64,000 nucleotides of DNA from Nostoc sp. JL34 (GCF_017114945.1 NZ_JABXKQ010000032.1:1-64000), one strand, 5' to 3'. Positions 9,209 to 19,119 are shown, counted from the first letter of the stretch. The notes: generated by a model from the letters alone, not told the origin. Program-made: numbers and translations.

Positions 9209-11860
9209 TTGCCAAAAATTATGTCTCTTCCTGTTCTGAATCAGCGCTTTCGTACCTGGTGGCAGCCTAGAAGAGGTTTAGCGATCGCCGAAGCTTGTGT
9301 GATCGGTTTGGTTGCTGCCCTATCTGCGGTGTTTCTGAAAGTAGGATCGGGATGGCTGGGGACATGGCGAGTCCATAGTACCCACTTTGTACCTACATGG
9401 CTGGCACTACCGGCAATTGGTCTTATCCTGGGGTTTGTGGCTGGATGGTTGGTTGATAGGTTGGCACCAGAGGCTTATGGTAGCGGTATTCCGCAAGTCA
9501 AAGCAACTCTGGCTAATGTGCCGATGACATTATCTTGGCGGGTGGCAGCTGTGAAGTTACTCAGTGCCATGATTGCCATTGGTTCGGGCATGACTTTGGG
9601 ACGACAAGGCCCCACTGTCCAAGTAGGGGCAGGTTTGGCAGCAGGGTTGAGTCGTTGGGTTCCCACTTCTCCAGATCATCGGCGGCAAATGATTGCAGCA
9701 GGTGCCGGTGCGGGTTTGGCTGCTGCTTTCAATGCCCCGATCGCAGGTGTATTATTTATCGTTGAAGAGTTACTCCAGGATTTATCAGGACTGACTCTGG
9801 GAACTGCCATTATCGCCTCCTTTATTGGTGGGGTGATATCCCGGCTTTTAGGTGGTGGCTCTCTTGACCTTAACCTGCAATTGACGGAATCTTCTAGCCA
9901 ATTCTCCATCCCCGAAATTCCCTTTTTCGTGCTATTGGGTATTTTGGCAGGGTTGTTGGGTGCATTATTTAATCGCGGGTTGATATTTAGTATTAAATTT
10001 TATAAAAGATTACATATCAGCTTACCGCTGCGGGTGGCTTTGGCTGGATTTATCTCTGGTGTTGTTGTGGCAATGCTCCCTGCATCCTTCCGTGATAATA
10101 CGGGATTACGGGAGTCCTTAATTACTGGAGGCGCTCATCCTAGCGTAGCAGCGATCGCCTTTGCGGCACAATTTATCCTCACACTAATAGCATTTGGTTC
10201 TGGAGCGCCGGGGGGATTATTCGCTCCCAGTCTGATTTTGGGTTCTTGTTTAGGACACATCATCGGTGTGTGCGAATTATACATCACGGGAGTGGGTTCT
10301 CCTACTACTTATGCGTTAGCAGGTATGGGTGGATTTTTTAGTGCCGTTTCCAAAGTGCCAATCACAGCAATTGTGATTGTGTTTGAGATGACTACAGATT
10401 TCAATCTGGTACTACCTTTGATGATTGTTTCTGTAGCAGCTTACCTGGTTGCAGATAAGGTAGTACCTGGTTCACTTTATGAGAAACTTTTGGAGTTAAA
10501 GGGCATCACTCTGACCAAAGAAGTTCTGATGGAAGGAGCATTAACTAAGTTAACTGCAAAAGATGTGATGCAAGAACGGGTGGAAACTCTGGACGCAGAG
10601 ATGAGTTTGGAAGAAGCAATGCAATCCTTCGCCCATTCCCATCATCGCGGTTTCCCAGTGGTAGAAGACAGCAAGTTAGTAGGGATTGTGACGCAATCAG
10701 ATTTGCTGAAAATACGCGAGAGTACAAAGCACACGCTTCACGAACGCAACCTAGCCGATATTTTCTTAAAAGAAATTATGACGCCTGTGCCGATGACAGT
10801 AACACCAATTCACACCCTGGGCAATGTGTTGTATTTACTCGACCGCTATCAAATCAGTCGCTTACCAGTGGTAGATGGACAGAAATTGATCGGAATTATT
10901 ACTCGTGCAGATATTATTCGGGCGGAAGCAGATCATCTCAATTGTGACAACAGGACGCCTAAACTGCGACCAGAACCTTCTTATGTAGTTTACCAAACGC
11001 GATCGCCCAGCACCGGTAGAGGTAGATTATTAGTGCCCGTAGCTAATCCAGAAACAGCAGGTATTTTATTACAAATGGCAGCAGCGATTGCCCGCGATCG
11101 CCATTATGAAATAGATTGCGTGCAAGTGATGCTGATACCCCGCCACAGTTCCCCATCAGAAACACAGGTAAGAACGGCAAAAAGTCGCCGCTTGCTACGA
11201 CAGGCGGAAGTCTTAGCAAAAAAATGGCGAATTCCCCTACACACGCAGATTCGAGTTACGCACGACGTAGCGCAGGCAATTTTGGAGATCATCACCGAAC
11301 AACACACCGACCTCATCTTGATGGGATGGAAAGGTAGCACATCTACCCCCGGTCGGATTTTTGGCACCGTCGTAGACATTGTAATTCGCCAAGCCACCTG
11401 CGAGGTAGTGTTAGTAAAATTAGGCAAAATTCCCCAATCCCCAGTTCCCAATCCCCTTTTCAACCGCTGGCTAGTCCCAATGGCTGGTGGCCCCAATTCC
11501 CGGTTAGCGATTAAATTGCTCCCAGCTTTAGTTACCTTGGGAAATGAACCGAAAATTCGCCTGACACAGGTGTTCAAGCCATCAGAACTCAAGCCAGACA
11601 TGTCAGTTTCAGAACAAGCCATCCGTCATTTGATGCGGCGTTGCAAACTGTCTAGTACTGTAGTTGCTCTCCCTGTCCAAGCTGATTCAGTCGCCGAAGG
11701 TGTGATTAACCTAGTGAAAACCGAAGGTTACGATGTTGTCGTTTTGGGAGCTTCGCGCGAGGGATTGTTGCAGCAGGCGATTCAAGGTAATATTCCAGAA
11801 GCGATCGCCTCTGGTGTAGAAAGTACAGTGATTTTAGTCAGAGGTGCGATTAATAATTAA
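9209..11860 (+). CDS. ClC-family chloride channel with CBS pair and two Usp domains
   Basis: 883 residues (an ATG at 9221 is an alternative start). The ClC membrane domain shows GSGIP (about 91), GRQGPTVQ (131-138), the EE pair near 185 and GSGAPGGLFAP (about 331). It is followed by two CBS domains (about 440-570) and two universal-stress-protein-like domains (about 600-735 and 745-883). In H+/Cl- exchangers the second motif is GREGP, with Glu as the gate; here CAA encodes Gln133, so proton-uncoupled channel behaviour is likely. The linker between the Usp domains (KIPQSPVPNP) is encoded by a short repeat. Confidence 0.9.
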   Translation: MPKIMSLPVLNQRFRTWWQPRRGLAIAEACVIGLVAALSAVFLKVGSGWLGTWRVHSTHFVPTWLALPAIGLILGFVAGWLVDRLAPEAYGSGIPQVKATLANVPMTLSWRVAAVKLLSAMIAIGSGMTLGRQGPTVQVGAGLAAGLSRWVPTSPDHRRQMIAAGAGAGLAAAFNAPIAGVLFIVEELLQDLSGLTLGTAIIASFIGGVISRLLGGGSLDLNLQLTESSSQFSIPEIPFFVLLGILAGLLGALFNRGLIFSIKFYKRLHISLPLRVALAGFISGVVVAMLPASFRDNTGLRESLITGGAHPSVAAIAFAAQFILTLIAFGSGAPGGLFAPSLILGSCLGHIIGVCELYITGVGSPTTYALAGMGGFFSAVSKVPITAIVIVFEMTTDFNLVLPLMIVSVAAYLVADKVVPGSLYEKLLELKGITLTKEVLMEGALTKLTAKDVMQERVETLDAEMSLEEAMQSFAHSHHRGFPVVEDSKLVGIVTQSDLLKIRESTKHTLHERNLADIFLKEIMTPVPMTVTPIHTLGNVLYLLDRYQISRLPVVDGQKLIGIITRADIIRAEADHLNCDNRTPKLRPEPSYVVYQTRSPSTGRGRLLVPVANPETAGILLQMAAAIARDRHYEIDCVQVMLIPRHSSPSETQVRTAKSRRLLRQAEVLAKKWRIPLHTQIRVTHDVAQAILEIITEQHTDLILMGWKGSTSTPGRIFGTVVDIVIRQATCEVVLVKLGKIPQSPVPNPLFNRWLVPMAGGPNSRLAIKLLPALVTLGNEPKIRLTQVFKPSELKPDMSVSEQAIRHLMRRCKLSSTVVALPVQADSVAEGVINLVKTEGYDVVVLGASREGLLQQAIQGNIPEAIASGVESTVILVRGAINN

Positions 11861-11895
11861 AGAAAGACGCATTACAGTATAACTATTTGATTTTA

Positions 11896-12087
11896 CTAAC
11901 GATAAAATATACCAATAATCAGAGCAACAACTATTGGTATTAGGATTGGAATAGCAACTATAAGTCCCCACTTACCAAACTTAATCTCCTCACCCTCAGA
12001 TTTTAAAAACGCAATCCAACCTACAACTCCCATCAAAATCCAAATACACCCAAAGGCCAGAAATATAACAAAGACTGAATCTTCCAT
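11896..12087 (-). CDS. small two-helix membrane protein
   Basis: 63 residues with two hydrophobic segments (about 5-27 and 40-60) separated by a charged loop rich in Lys and Glu. I recognise no family. It lies 44 bp upstream of the GT4 stop on the same strand, tail-to-tail with the ClC gene. It may be the last gene of the glycan insert or an independent small membrane gene. Both the start (ATG 12087) and the hydrophobic pattern look genuine. Confidence 0.5.
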   Translation of the reverse strand: MEDSVFVIFLAFGCIWILMGVVGWIAFLKSEGEEIKFGKWGLIVAIPILIPIVVALIIGIFYR

Positions 12088-12131
12088 TTTTCAAAGATTA
12101 AATGTGTACAAAAAATTACCTTTAATGGTAA

Positions 12132-13292
12132 CTAATATCCACCAACTAACTTTGCTAAACTTGCGCGAAACTGGCTAAAATCAAAAGCATCAATAGTTCT
12201 TTGCTGCAAGTATTCTGGTTGGTAAACTAGTGGGTTAGAGCAATCCCCTTGCAGAATTTGAATTAGATTATAAGCAATTTCTTCTACATTATCAGGGTCA
12301 ACTAAACATCCCAACTTACCTTCAGCCAAGGGATCTATAGAACCATCTTGATTACCCGCCAACACAGGTTTACCACAAGCTAAAGCTTCTAGATAAACAA
12401 TACCAAATCCTTCTCCTTTACTAGGCAAAGCAAAAACATCACAGAGATTGTAATGAGCGCACAATTCCTCATCTGGTACAAACCCTGCAATAGTGACACA
12501 ATCTTGTAGATTTAAGCTGCTGACTAAAGCATTAATTCGAGGCAAATCATCCCCTTTACCTGCTAAAATAAAGCGAACATTCGGGATATGGAAGCGGATT
12601 TTAACTAAAGCATGAAGGATTTGGTCATAACCTTTGTATTGTGCCATGCGTCCCATCCGCGTAACTGTTAGAATTACAGGCTGTTCATCTGTTAAGTTAT
12701 ATCGTTTGAGTAAGTAGTTAGGTTTGGGATTTATTTTAAATTGACTGGCATCAAATGTATTAGGTAAAAGGACTATTTTATCTGAGTCAATATTCTTATC
12801 TTCAAGCAATCGCTGACGTGTGTAATTACTCACACTTATAATTTTATCTGCTTTTTGTAATGCTAATTTTGTCGCATTATTTTCAAGATCCCAAACTTCT
12901 AAGCCATGAGCAACTACCCAGTAAGGAATCCCAGTCAAAAGTTTTAGAACATAACAAGCAACAGCATAGTTAACATGAGTTGATATGACTATAGTAGGAC
13001 GTTGAAGAATAGCCAAAACAATTATTTTGGTAGCGAATAAAATCGTTTGCAATAATCTTGGTAAACCTCCAAAATAATGAAATCTTGTTGAAGTTAAAAA
13101 TTGCAAATTCGGCTGTTGTTTTAAATTCTCCTTATCATACTTGAGAAATACATCATACTTAGCTTCAGGATATACATCTTGTAAAGCTTTTAGCAAAAAT
13201 ATTGAGTAAACTTGAATACCTCCCTTAAAATCAAATATATTCGGAAATATTAAGTTAAAATGACGTTTATCAATCGCGGATTTTTTGGACAT
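12132..13292 (-). CDS. glycosyltransferase family 4
   Basis: 386 residues from ATG 13292; the frame is open upstream, but that part lies inside the preceding gene. The C-terminal Rossmann half shows the GT4 pattern PSKGEGFGIVYLEALACGKP (EX7E), which holds the nucleotide-sugar phosphates. The N-terminal half has a Gly-rich acceptor-side loop (FDFKGGIQVY). The start overlaps the O-antigen ligase-like gene by 23 bp, so the two are co-transcribed and probably coupled. Likely role: adding sugars to an exopolysaccharide or O-antigen repeat at the inner membrane. Donor and acceptor unknown. Confidence 0.85.
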   Translation of the reverse strand: MSKKSAIDKRHFNLIFPNIFDFKGGIQVYSIFLLKALQDVYPEAKYDVFLKYDKENLKQQPNLQFLTSTRFHYFGGLPRLLQTILFATKIIVLAILQRPTIVISTHVNYAVACYVLKLLTGIPYWVVAHGLEVWDLENNATKLALQKADKIISVSNYTRQRLLEDKNIDSDKIVLLPNTFDASQFKINPKPNYLLKRYNLTDEQPVILTVTRMGRMAQYKGYDQILHALVKIRFHIPNVRFILAGKGDDLPRINALVSSLNLQDCVTIAGFVPDEELCAHYNLCDVFALPSKGEGFGIVYLEALACGKPVLAGNQDGSIDPLAEGKLGCLVDPDNVEEIAYNLIQILQGDCSNPLVYQPEYLQQRTIDAFDFSQFRASLAKLVGGY

Positions 13293-14523
13293 TGTAAATA
13301 ATTTCAGGTTTTGATTCAATAACAAAATCTTTTTTAGAATTGATAGCTGCTGCCAGAAAATAAAACTCAATAGTTGTGAAAGTATAGTCTTCAGCAAAAA
13401 AATCTGGCAGTTGAGACGCTAAAAACATCATAATTGGAATGATAGTCACGGGATTAGCATATTTAACGTAAGATGCAATTCTTACTAAAAAATTAGTAAA
13501 TAACAATAATCCAGTAATTCCTTGTTCTACTAAAACATTTAAAAATATATTATGTGCGTGATAACCTTTAACCCCAAAAACTTTCACTCCTATATGTTCT
13601 GCAAAAACTCCTACACCTATACCAGTAATCGGTCTTTTAATAGTTTCAATAATAGCTGCGTGCCAAAGTGCAAACCTTGATAAGGCTGTTCCTACAGGAC
13701 TAGGAAGCACTATTTCGCTAGGATTGGTTAAAAATAAATTAACTAAGGGAAATATTTTACTATGTCCCAAACCAATTCTATATGTAGATACTGGTATGGA
13801 TATAATGCATAAAAGCCATAGACCCATAATAAAAACCATTTTTCTAATACTAATAATTTTATATATCAATAAAAGAAACATCCCAAAAATCAAAACTAGC
13901 CAAGAATTTCTGCTGGCAGACAAAGCTAGGGAAACGAGAAAAACAAATTCGCTTATGTATAATTCAAGTTTAGATATATTGTTCTGTTTTGCTAAAATTA
14001 GGCTCAAACATAATCCAATAGCAACTATTACTCCAAACTGATTAGGATTTTGCATGATTGACCCAATCTGAGGATAATAACTTGGAAATTTTAATAATTC
14101 AAAAATCCAGTGATTGGGGAATAAAGCTTCTAAAAAACCAAACGCCGCAATTATTTGTAATAGATATAATATACAACGATAGTAAAATGTTAAAGATGAT
14201 GTTTTGAGATTTCTAAAAGTTAGAATTAAAAAAGCAAAAAATGCTATAAAGTAAGTAGTATATTTTATACTGTAAGTAATAGCAGTGTTGGGAAATGGGC
14301 TAATCAATGAGGATAGCCACATCCACAAATACACTAGAGTCATAGATATCAAAATGGTTCTATGCTTTTTTAAAATTTCTGGTATTAATTTTACAGATAA
14401 ACTAATTATCCCAAAGCTAAATAGAGGAAGTAATAAATAATGGATACCAATATTTATTCCCGGAAATTTAATCCGCCCCAAAAGCGAAGAAAACAGTATT
14501 AGCAGGAAAAATATATTAATCAT
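13270..14523 (-). CDS. O-antigen ligase/polymerase-like membrane protein
   Basis: 417 residues with about ten hydrophobic segments and a larger polar loop in the second half. The segment ITGIGVGVFAEHIGVK followed by HAHNIFLNVLVEQG matches the Wzy_C (WaaL/Wzy) family, where the conserved His lies in the periplasmic loop. Such proteins polymerise or ligate lipid-linked glycans. It is the first gene of the glycan pair, overlapping the GT4 gene. The region is more AT-rich than its neighbours, which fits transfer, and the flanks carry copies of the ClC gene's 3' end. Confidence 0.8.
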   Translation of the reverse strand: MINIFFLLILFSSLLGRIKFPGINIGIHYLLLPLFSFGIISLSVKLIPEILKKHRTILISMTLVYLWMWLSSLISPFPNTAITYSIKYTTYFIAFFAFLILTFRNLKTSSLTFYYRCILYLLQIIAAFGFLEALFPNHWIFELLKFPSYYPQIGSIMQNPNQFGVIVAIGLCLSLILAKQNNISKLELYISEFVFLVSLALSASRNSWLVLIFGMFLLLIYKIISIRKMVFIMGLWLLCIISIPVSTYRIGLGHSKIFPLVNLFLTNPSEIVLPSPVGTALSRFALWHAAIIETIKRPITGIGVGVFAEHIGVKVFGVKGYHAHNIFLNVLVEQGITGLLLFTNFLVRIASYVKYANPVTIIPIMMFLASQLPDFFAEDYTFTTIEFYFLAAAINSKKDFVIESKPEIIYNVQKIRD

Positions 14524-15221
14524 AACCTTGTAGTTGTGAATAGTTATTTGACAACAAAAAGCCTAAAATAAACCCAAACTTGCAGGTTTAAGCAAAGGGT
14601 TTGATATTTTTTCTAACTAAAATTCTGAGTACGTAAAGAATCCTATCATATTTACAGTCACCGGCGATATCATCTCTTGAAGTTATGAGTGATCTGAGAT
14701 TTTCGCCGAGCTAAATATTCTGGAGCGTGATGCAAAAAATGGTATAAAGTATGGTAATGGCAAATGGACAAAAAAGAAATAAGTTAAAAATTTTCAGAAG
14801 CCTTACCAATTATTTATTTTAACTGGGGAATGCAATCCGCCGAAATCAGCTTATAATCTGCCTTTCAAGTATATCTATGATTGCTAGATTTAAGAGCGAT
14901 CGCTAGCCCCTAAAGCCCAGCAAACCCCAATCGCCTTTAAAAGATAAAATTACATCTTCAGGTATGACGGATGGCGATAATTGAAGGTAATATTTCCGCA
15001 GCGATCGCCTCTGGTTGAGAAAACACAGTAATTTGGGTTAGGAGTGTGATTAATAATTAAAGTATTGCATAAATCAATACGGAATGATTTTATAGGTTTT
15101 ATTTTGCATCTTTGTGTGAGATTCTCATAGCAGAAGTGTATATATCCACAATTCACAATTGACATTTATACTAAAATTGCTATTGCGTATCTCTCAATTG
15201 CTGCAAAAAATTCACTACTTT
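14524..15221. other. non-coding gap holding a gene remnant
   Basis: About 700 bp between the O-antigen ligase-like gene and the first WD40 kinase. It contains a decayed ClC-gene 3' end (14974-15060), two HIP1-type sites, and AT-rich sequence upstream of 14523 that must hold the promoter of the glycan genes. The small reverse frame across 14950-15165 overlaps the remnant and is not a credible gene. I see nothing else. Confidence 0.6.
14974..15060 (+). pseudogene. decayed copy of the ClC/Usp gene 3' end
   Basis: This stretch aligns with 11777-11860, the last 28 codons of the ClC gene, including the shared run GCGATCGCCTCTGGT and the ending GATTAATAATTAAAG. Read in the same frame it gives AIIEGNISAAIASG, a stop, then ENTVIWVRSVINN and a stop. 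The parent reads AIQGNIPEAIASG-VESTVILVRGAINN. GTA (Val) has become TGA. The frame has survived apart from this stop and one extra codon. No further homology to the ClC gene is visible upstream. Confidence 0.85.
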
Positions 15222-17270
15222 TCAGGGACTCATCTGCCAAATCTTGAGAATGTTCTCACCACTCCCACCACCAGCAATAGTTTGTCCATCTGGGCTGATG
15301 GCAACGGCATAAATATATCCAGAACCCGTCTCTAAAGTGCGGATTTCCTTTCCTGTGATTGGGTTCCAAAGTTTAATTGTCTTGTCACTACTGCCACTAA
15401 CAAGGGTGACACCATTTGAACTTACGCTTGGCAAAAAGGCAACAGAATTAACCTTATCATTATGTCCTTTTAAGGTATGAATTAACTTTCCTGTTTTCAG
15501 ATTCCACAATTTAATTGTCTTGTCTTTACTACCACTGGCAAGGGTTTTGCCATCGGGAGAAAAAGCGACTGAAAGAATCGACTCTGCATTTCCCTCCAAA
15601 GTGCGGATTAACTTTCCTGTCTCCAGATTCCACAATTTAATTGTCTTATCCCAGCTACCACTGGCCAGGGTTTTGCCATCAGGACTGAAAACTACAGATG
15701 GAACACCATTGGTATGTCCGTCTAAAGTGCGAATTAACTTTCCCGTCTCCAGATTCCACAGTTTGATTTTCATGTCCTTACTAGCACTACCACTAGCAAG
15801 GGTTTTGCCATCAGGACTGAAAGCTACAGAAGTAACTCCGTCGTTATTTCCCTGCAAGGTGCGGATTAATTTTCCTGTCTCCAGATTCCACAGCTTGATT
15901 GTCTTGTCCGCACTACCACTGGCGAGGGTTTTATTATCAGGACTGAAGGCTACAGTCCAAATCCAATTGGAATGTCCTTCTAGGGTGCGGATTTCCTGTC
16001 TACTTGCCAGATTCCATAGCTTGATTGTCTGATCATCACTGGCACTAGCCAGGGTTGTACCATCAGAACTGAAAGCGACGGAATTCACATCGCTGGAATG
16101 CCCCTTCAGGGGTTTTGGTAGGAAAGAATTTTCCGAGACGCTTTTTGGGGACTTAATAGGCTGAGAAAATTCGGTCATTCTATGGGGGTGAGACTGTAAA
16201 TACCAAACTCCCCCCAATCCCAACATCAAAATGCTAGAACCTAACAGTAGATGATTTTTCCGCTTGATATTTGGTTTTGATGAAACGGGCCCTTTCTTGA
16301 CTGCGGTGCCTATAAATGTTGGTGTAAGTATAGTTGGGGGAACTGATGAAAATGCTGGTAGCTGCGGTGTCAAGTCAGTGATGACTTCATCAGCCGATTG
16401 GTAACGCTTTTGGATGTCTAGTTGCAACAGCTTATCCAAAACTTCACCCAACTCTATAGAAACAGAAACCCCATTCCTTCCTGGACTGTTCAAATGTTGT
16501 CGCCAAGACGAAACCCAACCATAACCCTGCTGTATCCACAATTGAGATGGGCGAACCCCAGTCAGTAGATGAAAACAAGTCGCCCCCAAACTGAATAAAT
16601 CACTGGCTGGGTAAGCTTTTCCATCTTGCATCTGTTCAAGTGCAGTGTAACCATGTGAGCCAATAACAGTACCCATTTTAGTCTGCACTGTTGCCGCCAA
16701 CTGCTTGGAAGCTCCAAAATCAATTAGCACTAATCGCCCATCACTTTGACGGCGAATAATATTCTGTGGTTTGATATCCCGGTGAATCACTCTCCGCACA
16801 TGGATAAACTTCAGCACAGGCAATAAATCTAGCAAAAATTCGCGAATCTCTATTTCGCTGTATCTTCCCCGCGTCTCCCATTCTTTAAGCAAGTTTTGCC
16901 CATTGATAAACTGCTGTACCAAGAATAGATAGCTATTTTGCTCAAAATAAGCCAATAAAGTTGGAATTTGCGGATGTTCTGCGAGTTCTTGCAGTCTGCT
17001 CGCTTCTTGTTTAAATAGCTGAATGGCCTTTGTTAGTGGGCCAGTTCCCTGAAGCTTTGGTGCGAATTGTTTAACAACACAGCATTCATTCAGTTTGTGT
17101 ATATCTTTTGCCAGATAGGTTCTACCAAATCCGCCCTCATCTGACAACACCTGAGTGGGACGATAGCGACCTCCCAGCAGGGGTATCAATTCCGCTTTAC
17201 AACTGTGGCAATAGTTGTTTTTATCAGGATTTAGGGGTTTTTGGCAATCGGGATTCACACAACAAAGCAT
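15222..17270 (-). CDS. Ser/Thr protein kinase with N-terminal zinc ribbon and C-terminal WD40 propeller
   Basis: 682 residues from ATG 17270; a TTG at 17288 would add six residues, but the paralogue at 23984 also begins at its M-x-CC-x-NPDC. Order: zinc ribbon (CVNPDC, then CHSC); kinase domain with Gly loop DEGGFGRTY, Lys in VVKQ, HRDIKPQN and DFG, all intact; one hydrophobic segment near 340; then seven WD40 repeats (ending in IKLWN), enough for one closed propeller. Topology suggests a cytosolic kinase and an external or periplasmic propeller as sensor. The repeats are very alike, which indicates recent internal duplication or conversion. Confidence 0.9.
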   Translation of the reverse strand: MLCCVNPDCQKPLNPDKNNYCHSCKAELIPLLGGRYRPTQVLSDEGGFGRTYLAKDIHKLNECCVVKQFAPKLQGTGPLTKAIQLFKQEASRLQELAEHPQIPTLLAYFEQNSYLFLVQQFINGQNLLKEWETRGRYSEIEIREFLLDLLPVLKFIHVRRVIHRDIKPQNIIRRQSDGRLVLIDFGASKQLAATVQTKMGTVIGSHGYTALEQMQDGKAYPASDLFSLGATCFHLLTGVRPSQLWIQQGYGWVSSWRQHLNSPGRNGVSVSIELGEVLDKLLQLDIQKRYQSADEVITDLTPQLPAFSSVPPTILTPTFIGTAVKKGPVSSKPNIKRKNHLLLGSSILMLGLGGVWYLQSHPHRMTEFSQPIKSPKSVSENSFLPKPLKGHSSDVNSVAFSSDGTTLASASDDQTIKLWNLASRQEIRTLEGHSNWIWTVAFSPDNKTLASGSADKTIKLWNLETGKLIRTLQGNNDGVTSVAFSPDGKTLASGSASKDMKIKLWNLETGKLIRTLDGHTNGVPSVVFSPDGKTLASGSWDKTIKLWNLETGKLIRTLEGNAESILSVAFSPDGKTLASGSKDKTIKLWNLKTGKLIHTLKGHNDKVNSVAFLPSVSSNGVTLVSGSSDKTIKLWNPITGKEIRTLETGSGYIYAVAISPDGQTIAGGGSGENILKIWQMSP

Positions 17271-17829
17271 ACTGGGAATCCATTTCAATTGGAGTATATA
17301 TTCATCTTAAGTCATGCAGTATAATCTCTCTTGTTAGTAAATATCACTGAGATAACATCCAAATCCCCAATTTCCTTACCTCATCAGGTATAGAACAATT
17401 TAAATAATTTGGAGGAAATTGTGTTTGAGTGATGCCTTTTGACGAATTGATGGGCATCAACTCTGCTTATACATCACATCTGTATTTGCCATTTAGTCAG
17501 TTTTGCAAAAATATCTGGGCAATAATCCGAAAAGCAGCAATTTAAGTTTTTAATTCAGTATATACCTACAAGATTTAGATTACTAAAGTAAATCTAAATT
17601 GAAAATCTAATTTTTTCGATTTAATTCTGGCAAAAATTTGGTGTATGTATGATATACGAATTAAATTCTTTCTCGGCGACACCTTTGGCAAGCCTATAAG
17701 TTATCCACGCTAAATTTTCCTTTCAGTGTATATCAAAAGTCAGATTTTTTAGCTGCCGAACAATACCAACTAGTCTTAAATTTGTCTATCCTGAAAGAAA
17801 AAATCATCAGCAAAATTAGGAGCGTAATT
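17271..17829. promoter_or_regulatory. divergent intergenic region with a 9-bp inverted repeat
   Basis: About 560 AT-rich bp between the divergent WD40 kinase and the PPC-domain protein. ATTTAGATT (17573-17581) and AATCTAAAT (17591-17599) form a perfect 9-bp inverted repeat with a 9-bp spacer, and a third AATCTAA half-copy follows. This could be an operator or a hairpin in a leader. The PPC gene start is set by AGGAG at 17818-17822. Nothing else recognised. Confidence 0.4.
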
Positions 17830-19071
17830 ATGCTATTAGAAAACACAAACTATCGCCGTAAATTAAGTCAAGCTTTAATTTGTTGCGTGAGTAGTAGTTT
17901 GTTGATTACAAGTAATGTGCTGCCTATAAGTGCTTTGGTAAAACCTCAAAATTCTCAAGACTTCATAATTGCAAAATCACCAGATGAGAGACAACCAGAA
18001 GCAGTAAAAAAAGGAATTGATCAAATTCCTGCTTCTCAAGCGTCAGTATCTCCAAAACGCAAGACATCTATTGAATCACCAATACAGCAGACTCCTAGTG
18101 TATCGTCTAACACAGAAAATTCTCAGCCAACTTCCAGCGCTTCAAATGATAGCTCTACTTCTAGACCATCTGGACGTAGAGCTTCTAACTCAAACTCTAA
18201 TCGTTCCAATAGTGGCTCTGCATCTAGATCATCTGGAGGTAGTAGAATTTCTAACTCAAATGCCAATCGTTCCAATGCTGGCTCCAGGCGAGTTCCCAAA
18301 GCAAATTCTAATGTAGCTACAAGTAGGAACCAAAATATCGATAATTCAGCACTTTCTTCATCTATGACACCTACTTACAAAGAAATTAACTTTGTAGATG
18401 TTGCGTTGGGTATTCTGAGTAGGGGTGACTTTCAATCTCAAGGTAGATATTTTCATTTCTATGAGTTTGAGGGCAGAGAAAATCAATTAGTTCAAATTAG
18501 ACTGATTGGCAGTAATGACACACGTAGAACAAATAACTTGAGTTTAAATCCCTTGTTGTTTCTGCACGATCCTAATAATAATATCATCGTCAAAAAAGGC
18601 ACTTTGGATAAAAGTAGTGGTAGCGATGATGCATTCATTTTTGCACGACTACCTATGAACGGCACTTACAAGATTGCAGTTACTAGCCAAAATCCCGGTG
18701 AGATAGGTCGCTATAGTCTGGCTCTCAGGAATGATAGAGCTAGTTATACCTTAGATGAATCAGGTCAACTAACTGCTAAAAGCTCAACCCTGAAACAAAA
18801 TGGCGGCGCTTACAATATTTCCAATTTTCAAGGTAAAAAAAATCAGCTTGTTAGTATTCGTGTAGATAGTGTAGATGAAGAGTTTTCTCCTTATATAGCC
18901 TTGCTAAATTCTCAAGGACAGACGATCGCTATAGATAAAGACAAAGACAAAGATGGTGTGTATACTGCTTTAATTGACCGAGCTAGGTTGCCTCAAGATG
19001 ATACATACTATATAGTTGTTACTTCCAAGAATCCACAGGAACGCGGTAAATACAGATTGACTATTTTCTGA
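17830..19071 (+). CDS. secreted Ser/Asn-rich protein with two PPC-like domains
   Basis: 413 residues from ATG 17830, chosen for its AGGAG ribosome site; the frame runs open to a TTG at 17782. It begins with a signal peptide (hydrophobic core ALICCVSSSLLITSNVLPIS). A low-complexity Ser/Asn/Arg/Gly region (about 100-170) contains a 22-residue unit repeated twice. Two pre-peptidase C-terminal-like beta-sandwich domains follow (about 195-310 and 315-413), each ending in a Y-K-I-x-V-T-S type strand and GRYSL/GKYRL. No protease or other catalytic domain is present. Probably an extracellular adhesion or sensor protein; it faces the WD40 kinase. Confidence 0.75.
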   Translation: MLLENTNYRRKLSQALICCVSSSLLITSNVLPISALVKPQNSQDFIIAKSPDERQPEAVKKGIDQIPASQASVSPKRKTSIESPIQQTPSVSSNTENSQPTSSASNDSSTSRPSGRRASNSNSNRSNSGSASRSSGGSRISNSNANRSNAGSRRVPKANSNVATSRNQNIDNSALSSSMTPTYKEINFVDVALGILSRGDFQSQGRYFHFYEFEGRENQLVQIRLIGSNDTRRTNNLSLNPLLFLHDPNNNIIVKKGTLDKSSGSDDAFIFARLPMNGTYKIAVTSQNPGEIGRYSLALRNDRASYTLDESGQLTAKSSTLKQNGGAYNISNFQGKKNQLVSIRVDSVDEEFSPYIALLNSQGQTIAIDKDKDKDGVYTALIDRARLPQDDTYYIVVTSKNPQERGKYRLTIF

Positions 19072-19119
19072 GCTAATTGCCGATTCTGGTGTCGAGACTA
19101 TTGTACGAGTGGATGTCGC

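Noticed and set aside
14950-15165. Small reverse-strand frame of 71 codons
   Set aside because: It overlaps the decayed ClC 3' end, which is clearly coding on the other strand, and resembles no protein.
15520-16032. Forward frame of 170 codons opposite the first WD40 kinase (also at 24015-24332)
   Set aside because: Regular shadow of the WD40 repeats on the other strand; its period follows the repeat unit.
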